DNA of 64,000 bases, from contig CAWHKC010000004.1 of assembly GCA_963829835.1 (NCBI GenBank), positions 2,046,001 to 2,110,000 of the forward strand, in the 5' to 3' direction. The notes beneath the pieces are model-generated. The model did no database searches. It saw only the letters and a list, made by a program, of their open reading frames with translations, and was not told where the DNA came from. A program made the position numbers and the translations under genes. Each line of letters starts with the position of its first letter. The first letter of the stretch is position 1. The DNA is from Berkiella sp963829835 (GTDB taxonomy: Bacteria > Pseudomonadota > Gammaproteobacteria > Berkiellales > Berkiellaceae). Below are positions 18,109-26,334 of the stretch, piece after piece.

Positions 18109-20664
18109 ATGAGTGGGATTATTATCAATGGCAATAATGCAACAGTTATTGGCTCAGCAGGTCCTGACAACATCACTGTAAATGGCAACAACGATAAAAT
18201 CTACGGCGATTTTGTCAACATGGCTTATAACTATGGTCCAAGCACTAGCTTTAATACGGCTTATGCTGCATGGGTAGCAGGCGGAGAAGTTGGGGCTGCT
18301 CCGATCCCTCCTTTACTTACCGTATCAGGCGGCGCTAATAAGCTTAGTCTTAATGGCAATAACGGAACCTTGTATGGCAGTGGCGGTGATGTTTGCCTTT
18401 CACTGACCGGGTCAAATAATAACACGGGAGTGATTCAAGGTGCCTCAGTGCTTGATTTAAATATGTCGCTGGGCGGCAACACGCTTTCTGCTTCGGGTAA
18501 TAATGAAACGATTTACGGCGCCATCCGTGATTTATCAATTAGTTTGGTAGGTGGTAGCGGCAATACCGCAGATAATGCAGGCATGGCAGCTTTGGAAGGT
18601 TACTCGATTGCACTAGGTGACAATATCATTTCAGGTGGCAATGGTAACAATGATGTTGTTTATGGCGCTATGCGTAATTTATCTCTAGATTTTATTGGTG
18701 GAAGTAATGATAGTAGCCCAGATGGTTTTGCTGGCGCTGCATCCCCTGACATTCTAACTTCAAATGCGGCCAGCATGACGATTGGTGCTAACAATATTAT
18801 AGTGGGCAATGGCAATAATGATGTTGTTTATGGCGCAATGGATAATTTATCAATGGTATTAGCTGCTGGTAGTAACAATAATACTTATTCTGTTTGGAAC
18901 GGCGCTGTGCTAACACAATCAGGTCCTGATGATGCTACCCTCTCCCTTGGTTCCAACAATATTTTAGCTGGCAATGGTAATAACGATATTGTTTATGGCG
19001 CGCTTGCAGATTTTAATATACTAGCCATAGCCAGCGATAATAATCCAAATGGGGTATTAAATGGGCCGGCTTGGATAAACCAAATGATATTCGATTTAGG
19101 AAGTAATTCTATCACCCTTGGAAATGGTAATAATGATGTTATCTATGGGGCATTGGATTGTTTATCGATTGATCTCCTCGCCGGTAATGTTAATGGTGGA
19201 TTTTATGCTAATGGAGAGGTTCAGATAGGAAATTCCACATGGCAAATGAGTGGAAATACGATTCAAGCAGGTAATGGCAATAATGATGTTGTTTATGGCG
19301 CGTTACAGGATTTAGATATTACTTATGCCGCTGGTAATGATAATTCAGGATATGATGGTGGAGTTGCATCGATAAGCCCTGCAAATTTCTCAGCTGGAAA
19401 CAACAGTATAATTCTAGGTAACGGTAATAATGATGTTGTTTATGGCGCGATGCAGGAGTTAGATACTACCGGCACTGGCGGGGACGGTAATTCAGGCAGC
19501 TTTGAAGGTTGGGCATATTTCGTGGGGAATAGTTTCTCCTTAGGTAGTAATATCATCGCTGTTGGTAATGGTAATAACGATATTGTCTATGGTTCGCTTC
19601 AGGATTACTCGGTTACCATGACTGGAGGGGACAATAATAATAATAATGGAGGCGTATCAGGCTTTATAGGCAATAGTTTTACTTTGGGAGGTAATACCAT
19701 TTCTGTGGGAAATGGCAACAATGATGTTGTATTTGGAGATTTGGATTGTTTAAACATTTCCACTACCTCAGGTTCATATAATACTGATCCAGGTACTGCA
19801 GGAACTGGTTTTGGTGCTAATAGCTATGCTCTTGGAGGCGATACCATCCATGTAGGGAATGGTAATAACGATGTCGTTTTTGCTTCTATGGATAATCTCA
19901 GTTTTTCAGCAACTATGGGCGTTGGCAACGAAGTTGGGTCTGCACCCGCTGGTTTTTGGTATGGTGCCAACGCTATAACCTTTAACAATACCACCATTAC
20001 CGTTGGTAATGGAAACAATGATACCGTCGTTGCGGATGATGCATTGAATCTTACTGGCGTCAATTTGTACCTTAACGGAAACACAACGCCGGGTAGTGAA
20101 AATGTCATCGATTGGAGTAATAACACCATCAATGGTGGAAAAGGAGCTGATAATTATGTTTTCTCATTAGCAGACGATGCCAATGGCAATATGATGATGC
20201 AAGGTGTCGATATTATCTCCAATGTCAATAAATTTAATCCTGGCAAAGGTGATATGTTGTCTATTGGGTATGTCAACGATGCAAATCATGATGGAAAGAT
20301 TAACGCCGCAGATTTAGATGCCGCCTCTGCTTTTGTGAATATTCATCAAGGAACGAGCATTATTGGTGTAGCAGCTATTTTCAATCAATTGGGACAGGCT
20401 GCAGCACATGATTTCCAAGCTGCCATCGACAGTTATACGGCAAGTGATGCTGATACAGGATTAACCTTGTTGCAAGATGTCGCCAGCTACATCACAAATA
20501 CGGTAAGCGGTTTAGCTCATGCGGTAAGTGCTCATGCTGGAGAAGCACCTGAGGGTGGGATTATCTTAGCAGGACACACAACAGCCGATATGGGTAGTTT
20601 TTCTCAAATAGATGCCCAACATGGTTTAACGGTGAGTCACCAAGCCATTCCAGTACATCATTAA
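18109..20664 (+). CDS. RTX-like secreted solenoid protein with GNGNND repeats
   Basis: 851 residues, Gly/Asn/Asp-rich, with no signal peptide. Ten copies of GNGNND(V/I/T)(V/I) and three diverged N-terminal copies (NGNNDKIYGDF, NGNNGTLYGSG, SGNNETIYGAI) are spaced about 45-60 residues apart. Each is typically followed by YGA(M/L)..L. This resembles the RTX nonapeptide GGxGxDxUx, but with one turn per long unit. The C-terminal part has a classic RTX end (GGKGADNYVFSLADDANG) and a calcium-loop-like DANHDGKINAADLDAAS. Such an end carries the type I secretion signal region in this family. Divergence from a LapB/HlyD pair makes it their likely cargo, an adhesin or surface protein. The function is inferred. 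Confidence 0.85.
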   Translation: MSGIIINGNNATVIGSAGPDNITVNGNNDKIYGDFVNMAYNYGPSTSFNTAYAAWVAGGEVGAAPIPPLLTVSGGANKLSLNGNNGTLYGSGGDVCLSLTGSNNNTGVIQGASVLDLNMSLGGNTLSASGNNETIYGAIRDLSISLVGGSGNTADNAGMAALEGYSIALGDNIISGGNGNNDVVYGAMRNLSLDFIGGSNDSSPDGFAGAASPDILTSNAASMTIGANNIIVGNGNNDVVYGAMDNLSMVLAAGSNNNTYSVWNGAVLTQSGPDDATLSLGSNNILAGNGNNDIVYGALADFNILAIASDNNPNGVLNGPAWINQMIFDLGSNSITLGNGNNDVIYGALDCLSIDLLAGNVNGGFYANGEVQIGNSTWQMSGNTIQAGNGNNDVVYGALQDLDITYAAGNDNSGYDGGVASISPANFSAGNNSIILGNGNNDVVYGAMQELDTTGTGGDGNSGSFEGWAYFVGNSFSLGSNIIAVGNGNNDIVYGSLQDYSVTMTGGDNNNNNGGVSGFIGNSFTLGGNTISVGNGNNDVVFGDLDCLNISTTSGSYNTDPGTAGTGFGANSYALGGDTIHVGNGNNDVVFASMDNLSFSATMGVGNEVGSAPAGFWYGANAITFNNTTITVGNGNNDTVVADDALNLTGVNLYLNGNTTPGSENVIDWSNNTINGGKGADNYVFSLADDANGNMMMQGVDIISNVNKFNPGKGDMLSIGYVNDANHDGKINAADLDAASAFVNIHQGTSIIGVAAIFNQLGQAAAHDFQAAIDSYTASDADTGLTLLQDVASYITNTVSGLAHAVSAHAGEAPEGGIILAGHTTADMGSFSQIDAQHGLTVSHQAIPVHH

Positions 20665-20679
20665 GGCTGAGAAAAAGAA

Positions 20680-22002
20680 TTATTTAGTACCAAATTGAAT
20701 TGCTTTTTCAGGGAATAGAGAAACCATATATAAGGGAAAATTGTAAAAATCTTTTTCTTTTTTTAAGTTTAATAGTGAAGCTCGCCCAGATAACTGGGGT
20801 TGATATTTTTCTCTATAAACTGCAAGACTTTTTTGCTTTGTAGCAAGTCCTGATTTAACTTCCAAAGGATAAATGACGCCCTCAAAGGGGATGACAAAAT
20901 CAACTTCTGCTTGTCCTTGGGTTGCCCAATAATACAGAGCATTTCTCAAATTTGTTTTTAATTCTTGAGCAACAAAATTTTCAGTTAAAGCCCCTTTAAA
21001 TTCAGTAAATAATTTATCGCCATTTAAGATAGCTTTAGCAGGTAAATCTGTCATTGTACTTAAGAGACCAACATCAAGTAAAAATACTTTAAAGGCTCTT
21101 TTATCGCTATAACTTTCAATTGGTAAACGCGGGGCTGTGATGCAAAAGGAACGCAGAATTAATCCAGCGTCACTCAACCACTCGATAGCACTTTCATATT
21201 CTCTGGCTCTTGCACTTTGAGTAATTCCTGCGAATGTAAATTTCTTATTTTCTCTTGCGAGCTGTGTCGGAATGGAATTCCATGCTGCTGTAATTTTCAT
21301 AATTTCATTGGTAGGAGCATGTTTAGAAAAATCCAATAAATAAGCATCCAAAATATCTTGATGTATTTTTCGCACATTATTTAAATTTTGATTATCGATA
21401 TATGATTTAACAGCCTCAGGCATTCCCCCAATGAAATAATATAGTCTTAGAAGATCCGTTAATTGCTCATGGATCACCTCTGTAAGGGGCTCTATGGTAT
21501 TTATATCTTCTAAATAGTTTCTTAGTTTTGCATTACCAATATTCTCAAGGAATTCAAAGAAGCTACAGGGATAAAGTTCAATAAAGGTCACCTTCCCAAC
21601 AGGGAATCCTTTTGTTCTGGCTAACTTGACACCCAAAAGTGATCCTGCCGAAACAATATCATATTCAGATGCTTGTTCTTGAAAGTATTTTAAACTGGTA
21701 AGGGCATTAGGACATTCTTGTATTTCATCAAAGAAAATGAGTGATTTTTTAGGGAGAATTTCTTGATTAAAGTAGATACCAAGATCACGTATTATTCGTT
21801 GTGGATCTAAATTTTGTTCGAAAAGCGTTTTGAGTTTTGGTGTTTCTTCGAAATTAACGTAGATAAGATTATCATAATTTTCTTTGCCAAATAATTTAAG
21901 AAGGTATGTTTTACCTACTTGCCTGGCACCCCGCAAAACCAAAGGTTTTCGTCCTTTAGTCTCTTTCCACTCAATGAGTTTTTTGTAAACATCTCTTTTC
22001 AT
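20680..22002 (-). CDS. AAA ATPase with DUF4143 domain
   Basis: A 440-residue protein of the widespread AAA_14/DUF4143 family. The N-terminal ATPase has Walker A VLRGARQVGKTYLLK near residue 22 and Walker B KKSLIFFDEIQECPNALTSL near 84. The C-terminal DUF4143 half carries FKGALTENFVAQEL and YYWATQGQAEVDFVI, a nuclease-like fold motif. The biological role is not established; such genes are often mobile and isolated. It sits alone between unrelated genes, with iterated 32-bp repeats in its promoter. No ribosome binding site precedes its ATG. Confidence 0.9.
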   Translation of the reverse strand: MKRDVYKKLIEWKETKGRKPLVLRGARQVGKTYLLKLFGKENYDNLIYVNFEETPKLKTLFEQNLDPQRIIRDLGIYFNQEILPKKSLIFFDEIQECPNALTSLKYFQEQASEYDIVSAGSLLGVKLARTKGFPVGKVTFIELYPCSFFEFLENIGNAKLRNYLEDINTIEPLTEVIHEQLTDLLRLYYFIGGMPEAVKSYIDNQNLNNVRKIHQDILDAYLLDFSKHAPTNEIMKITAAWNSIPTQLARENKKFTFAGITQSARAREYESAIEWLSDAGLILRSFCITAPRLPIESYSDKRAFKVFLLDVGLLSTMTDLPAKAILNGDKLFTEFKGALTENFVAQELKTNLRNALYYWATQGQAEVDFVIPFEGVIYPLEVKSGLATKQKSLAVYREKYQPQLSGRASLLNLKKEKDFYNFPLYMVSLFPEKAIQFGTK

Positions 22003-22008
22003 TGTCTA

Positions 22009-22037
22009 ATAGTAGCAAAAACGTGATAAATTGCCAA
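22009..22037 (-). promoter_or_regulatory. Candidate promoter of the DUF4143 gene (leaderless)
   Basis: On the minus strand TTGGCA (22037-22032) and TACTAT (22014-22009) are spaced by exactly 17 bases. Transcription would begin about 7 bases later, at or next to the ATG at 22002. There is no Shine-Dalgarno sequence, which fits a leaderless message. The -35 box lies within the first upstream repeat. Confidence 0.5.
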
Positions 22038-22090
22038 TTATTCGTACGAAAAACGTGATAGCTTGCCAATTATTCGTAGGAAAAACGTGA
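22017..22090. repeat. Iterated 32-bp direct repeats upstream of the DUF4143 gene
   Basis: Units start at 22017 and 22049, with a partial third at 22081. Each contains AAAAACGTGATA, two variable bases, then TTGCCAATTATTCGTA. The two full units differ only in the two variable central bases and the two bases at the end. They begin 15 bases from the start codon and overlap the -35 box, so they are well placed as binding sites for a regulator. No known regulator is recognised. Confidence 0.8.
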
Positions 22091-22157
22091 ATTATAAGTT
22101 TCAAAGCTAAATATTATGGTTGTAATTTAAGTGTATTTACTCGGGTTGTTGGAAAGT

Positions 22158-23090
22158 TTAAAGTCCAAACTGCTTTTGCCAGCCCTTTAACAGATCTAAA
22201 TTAACACCACTACCACCACAAACAATCACCACAATATTGTTAAACTTTTCCAAAATCGGGCGTTTTTCATAGAGTAGGGCAAGGGAAGCGCCGCAGGCAG
22301 GCTCCACTAAAAAGCGATGATCATCAGCAAAGCGCAAGCACGCATTGACAGCTTCTTTATCACTCACAGTTTGTGGAAAAACAGGGTGTTTTTGGGTCCA
22401 ATCAAAAGCTTGCTGACAAATTTGTTTAGCTCCCAAGGTCACTGCAATGCTATCAATTTTATCCAAACGAATGCGGCTTTTTTCTTTGACGGCCGTTGCA
22501 AGTGAAGCTGTGCCCGTTGTTTCAGCGGTGATAACAGCCACATCTTGCCAACCGATGGTATGCAAACCTTGCACTAAACCAGTAAATAAACCACCGCCCC
22601 CCACAGATACAATAATAGCATCGGGTTTGACGGGTAGATCACGTTTTAATTCTTCAATAATCGAAACATAGCCTTGCCAGATTACGGGATGATCAAATGG
22701 CGGGATATAGGCGTAATTTAGTTCATTGGCCATTTCGCGGGCGAGTTTATCCGCCGCATCCCAATTGTCTCCCTCAATTAAAACATCAACACTTTCGGCT
22801 TGCAGTTTTTTCAACATGACTGGAGGTGTGGTTTTAGGAATCACCACTTTGGCTGGGATCCCAAGTGCTTTGCTTGCATAAGCCACAGCCATGCCAGCAT
22901 TACCGCCAGAGGAACAGATAAACCCATTTACTTTTTGTTTAGCATAATAAACACATAAGGCTCCTACGCCTCTGTCTTTAAATGAACCACTTGGCTGCAG
23001 GGCTTCGTATTTTAAAAAAATATTCCGCCCTGTCAACTGGCTCAAAGGATGCGATTGCAATAGCGGCGTATGAAAGTGTAAAGATGTCAT
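22158..23090 (-). CDS. PLP-dependent serine/threonine dehydratase-like enzyme
   Basis: 310 residues of PLP fold type II. The Schiff-base lysine is in PSGSFKDRGVGALC near residue 38, the substrate-binding loop is SSGGNAGMAVAYA near 60, and the phosphate-binding glycine loop is VSVGGGGLFTGLV near 162. The C-terminal CGGSGVNLDLLKGW resembles eukaryotic-type L-serine dehydratase (SDS-like). The likely reaction is deamination of L-serine or L-threonine to pyruvate or 2-oxobutyrate. A different beta-replacing activity cannot be excluded. Its ATG overlaps the stop of the Sel1-repeat gene by 4 bases, so the two are co-transcribed. Confidence 0.88.
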   Translation of the reverse strand: MTSLHFHTPLLQSHPLSQLTGRNIFLKYEALQPSGSFKDRGVGALCVYYAKQKVNGFICSSGGNAGMAVAYASKALGIPAKVVIPKTTPPVMLKKLQAESVDVLIEGDNWDAADKLAREMANELNYAYIPPFDHPVIWQGYVSIIEELKRDLPVKPDAIIVSVGGGGLFTGLVQGLHTIGWQDVAVITAETTGTASLATAVKEKSRIRLDKIDSIAVTLGAKQICQQAFDWTQKHPVFPQTVSDKEAVNACLRFADDHRFLVEPACGASLALLYEKRPILEKFNNIVVIVCGGSGVNLDLLKGWQKQFGL

Positions 23091-24436
23091 TTTGCGGCTA
23101 CTTTCTGCTGCTGTTTATCAAGCTTAGCCATTTGTGAAGGATTCATTTGTGAACGAACAAATTGTTTAGCACTTTTGGCACGTTGACCGCCATAGGCGGC
23201 TGCTTGATTAAACCAATGATAAGCTTGAGGTAAGTTTTTAACCACACCTTCACCGTTGAAATAGATCCATCCCAGAGCATATTGCGCATCGGAGTTGCCA
23301 TTTCTTGCCGCTTTTTCAAACCAACGAATAGCAGTTGCTTGATCCGCTTTTACATTTATACCGGTTTGATACAGGCTGCCTAAAGTGAATTGTGCAATGG
23401 GTAAATTTGATCTTGCCGCAGCCTCTAATAGTGCAATCCCTTGTTGGAGTGTGTCAGGATCATCTTTGATTTCTAATAACTTCATTGCGTTTTCATAAAG
23501 CATTTTTGGCTGCTCTTTTGCCGCAAGCTGTGATTGAGGTTTATTCAAGGTGGTAAATGCGACTTTGTCTGAGGTTTTGGGTTCATGCGCACTGACAAAC
23601 CAATGAATCGCTTCATTGAGATCCTGATGTGTCCCAAGCCCCAGCATAGCCATCCAGGCTAAATAACTTTGAGCAGGACGGTAACCTTGTGCAGCTGATT
23701 TTTGCAGCCATTGTAATGCTTTGGCATCATCTTGTTCGGTATCTTTGCCGTTAACATAATGCATTCCCACTTGATATTGCGCTTGCGCATGTCCTTTTTC
23801 AGCAGCCAATTTTAACCATACAAAACTATCCGTTTTTTGTTTTAGCGCGGTCTTGAATTCTTCATAACCAGGTTCATTTTTTGCGATGTGTTGATTTTGT
23901 TTATCAGAAGCGTTTGATGCAATATTGGGCGCATCCAAGCCATTTTGAATTGCTTTGTGATACCAATTTAAGGCAGTTGTTATATCTTGTTTTGTGCCAA
24001 GTCCATTTTGATAGCAAAGGGCGAGCAAAAATTGGGCTTCTGAATTGTTTTGATTCGCCGCTTTGGTAAATAATTCGAAGGCTGCAGCGTAATTAGGCGC
24101 GGAAGATGTCCCTGCACTGATCATTTTACCTAATTTTAGCTGCGCTGCATCATAGCCGCCATCTGCCGATCGGGTTAACCATTTCAACGCTTGCGCTTGG
24201 GAAACTTTTACCCCTTTGCCCCGTTTATACATCATCCCCACCACATATTGAGCCAGTGGGTCATTCTTATTTGCTGCTGGTAGGCATTCCGCTACAGCAA
24301 GATCAAAGTTGTTGAGCTGATATTCATCGAGACAGCTATAAGCTTCTGGCAAATAGGTTTTTTGCTCTTTATTTGCTATGGCTGCAATAGGCAAAACGAG
24401 TAGTATTGTTGTTGAAATAGTTTTAACTAACGACAT
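23087..24436 (-). CDS. Secreted Sel1-repeat protein
   Basis: 449 residues beginning with a signal peptide (SLVKTISTTILLVLPIAAIA, predicted cleavage after AIA near residue 22). The rest is Sel1-like repeats of about 36 residues, for example YVVGMMYKRGKGVKVSQAQA, YQVGMHYVNGKDTEQDDAKA and YALGWIYFNGEGVVKNLPQA. I count about seven, with a longer non-repeat insertion near 170-200. Sel1 proteins are alpha-solenoid scaffolds for protein contacts. In Legionella and Coxiella relatives several act in host interaction, but nothing here shows which role applies. It precedes and overlaps the PLP enzyme gene. Confidence 0.88.
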   Translation of the reverse strand: MSLVKTISTTILLVLPIAAIANKEQKTYLPEAYSCLDEYQLNNFDLAVAECLPAANKNDPLAQYVVGMMYKRGKGVKVSQAQALKWLTRSADGGYDAAQLKLGKMISAGTSSAPNYAAAFELFTKAANQNNSEAQFLLALCYQNGLGTKQDITTALNWYHKAIQNGLDAPNIASNASDKQNQHIAKNEPGYEEFKTALKQKTDSFVWLKLAAEKGHAQAQYQVGMHYVNGKDTEQDDAKALQWLQKSAAQGYRPAQSYLAWMAMLGLGTHQDLNEAIHWFVSAHEPKTSDKVAFTTLNKPQSQLAAKEQPKMLYENAMKLLEIKDDPDTLQQGIALLEAAARSNLPIAQFTLGSLYQTGINVKADQATAIRWFEKAARNGNSDAQYALGWIYFNGEGVVKNLPQAYHWFNQAAAYGGQRAKSAKQFVRSQMNPSQMAKLDKQQQKVAAK

Positions 24437-24600
24437 AATATCCCTCTACTGTCTCAATGATTCATATCCATCCAGTTTACAGGAGAAATATGTCTCCGAA
24501 ACCCCCCACACTCATGCCATTCGAAGTTTACCAACTGGTTTGAGTGTATAATTACTAAATGATATATCATCATTATATAAAAAACCTGGATTTTTAGACG

Positions 24601-26334
24601 GTGGGTGTAATCATCTGGCAAATAGCGTTTTTCGTAGCGCTCATAGCGTTAGGCTTGTGTGTGTATTTAGCTATCCTTCTGAAAAAAGCCTTAGCTGCTA
24701 GTCTAACTCGGGAAGAAAGGGCCTATCAGGAACTGCTTGATTATCCCACAGCTAACCCTAACCCCGTTATGCGAATTAATAAAATGGGGATATTACTTTA
24801 TGCTAATCCGGCTAGCGCTCCCATTCTAGTTACCTGGAAGGTCAATTTAAATGAGAAGATCCCGGCAGAATGGCGTGAGATAATTCGCCAAGTCATTTTA
24901 TCTGGGAAAGATCAACGAATAGATATCATGACTGGTGATCAATCCTTTACTTTAAATATTGTTCCTATGGGTACCGATTCTATCAGTGTTTTTGGGATGG
25001 ATATTACCGCAAGAAAGCAAGTTGAAAAAGAATTAGAACGCCGTTCAACAACAGACGAACTCACTAATCTACCCAATCGCATTATTTTTGAACAAAATAT
25101 GACCCTTGAGATTAATCATGCAAAATCTTCGCAAACTAAAATGGGCATGTTTATCATTCGTGTGGATGATTATTTTGAAGTCATAAACACCTATAACCAA
25201 GAAATGGCGGATAAACTCTTAAAGGTATTTGCCGATAGATTAGCAGACTTTACAGCGGGAAAAAGCACAGTTGCTCGTTTGAGTGAAAACGAATTTGGTG
25301 TGATTGAACCTGAAATCCATGATGCTTCAGCAATGGCATCTTATGTTCAATCTATCATTGAAAAATGTACCGTCCCCTATCATATAGGCGAGAATGATAT
25401 TTTTATTACGCTCAGCGTGGGAATTGCATTTTATCCCACCGATGGAGAAACGCCAGAAGTGTTGTCACGAAATGCGCAATTAGCAGTGAACAGAACAAGC
25501 AGTACCCGTAATCAATATGAATTCTTCCAAAGAGGTATGATTGATCAATTACAAGTCAAAAGAAATATAATCACAGACTTGCATAAAGCTTTAGAAAATC
25601 AACAATTTATTGTTTATTATCAACCTCAAATTCTTCTAAAAAACAATCAGATGGTGGGCTGTGAGGCGCTGATACGCTGGAATCACCCGCAAAAAGGATT
25701 TATCTCACCTTTCTTTTTTATGACAGCGGCTGAAGAAACACATTTGATTAGTCCGATCGGTGAATGGGTTTTACGAGAAGCATGTCAGCAAATAGTGAAA
25801 TGGCAAAAGGAAGGTCATACCCACCTAAAAGTTGCCGTTAATGTATCTGCTCGGCAACTCTTTCAAGGGGATATTGTGGATGTGGTGCGTCGTGCTATTC
25901 GTGACACCAAAATATCGCCTGAATGGTTAGAATTAGAATTAACCGAAAGTGCCTTAGTTCAAGATATGGATAGAGCCATTGAAACCATGAAAGCCTTTCG
26001 GGCGTTAGGTGTTGAATTGGCACTAGATGATTTTGGCACTGGCTATTCTTCTTTAAGCTATTTGATGCAATTTCCGGTTAACAAAATTAAAATCGACAGA
26101 TCCTTCGTGAAAATCATTGAAGATAGTAAAGAAGAAAATTATGCAGTGACCAAAGGTATTATCGAACTTGGTCATAGTTTAAACTTGAAAGTGATAGCCG
26201 AAGGCGTTGAAACCAAAACCCAATTACGTTATCTAAAAGAGCATAAATGCGACATGATCCAAGGTTTTTACTTCTCCCAACCTCAGCCACCCAATAAATT
26301 CGAAGAATTCTTTAAAAAAGATTGGAAATCTTAA
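24601..26334 (+). CDS. Membrane PAS-GGDEF-EAL protein with degenerate GGDEF
   Basis: 577 residues, starting at GTG. A transmembrane segment (IIWQIAFFVALIALGLCVYL) is followed by a PAS-like domain at about 40-140. A GGDEF domain (about 150-315) has the active-site loop changed to SENEF at 228-232. A complete EAL domain (about 325-570) has E355-A356-L357, ELELTESALV, LDDFGTGYSSLSYL, KIDRSFV and VIAEGVET. All metal-binding and loop-6 residues of active c-di-GMP phosphodiesterases appear present, while diguanylate cyclase activity is unlikely. It probably lowers c-di-GMP in response to a PAS-sensed signal. It lies between the Sel1 gene (divergent) and the RasGEF-like gene. Confidence 0.92.
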   Translation: MGVIIWQIAFFVALIALGLCVYLAILLKKALAASLTREERAYQELLDYPTANPNPVMRINKMGILLYANPASAPILVTWKVNLNEKIPAEWREIIRQVILSGKDQRIDIMTGDQSFTLNIVPMGTDSISVFGMDITARKQVEKELERRSTTDELTNLPNRIIFEQNMTLEINHAKSSQTKMGMFIIRVDDYFEVINTYNQEMADKLLKVFADRLADFTAGKSTVARLSENEFGVIEPEIHDASAMASYVQSIIEKCTVPYHIGENDIFITLSVGIAFYPTDGETPEVLSRNAQLAVNRTSSTRNQYEFFQRGMIDQLQVKRNIITDLHKALENQQFIVYYQPQILLKNNQMVGCEALIRWNHPQKGFISPFFFMTAAEETHLISPIGEWVLREACQQIVKWQKEGHTHLKVAVNVSARQLFQGDIVDVVRRAIRDTKISPEWLELELTESALVQDMDRAIETMKAFRALGVELALDDFGTGYSSLSYLMQFPVNKIKIDRSFVKIIEDSKEENYAVTKGIIELGHSLNLKVIAEGVETKTQLRYLKEHKCDMIQGFYFSQPQPPNKFEEFFKKDWKS

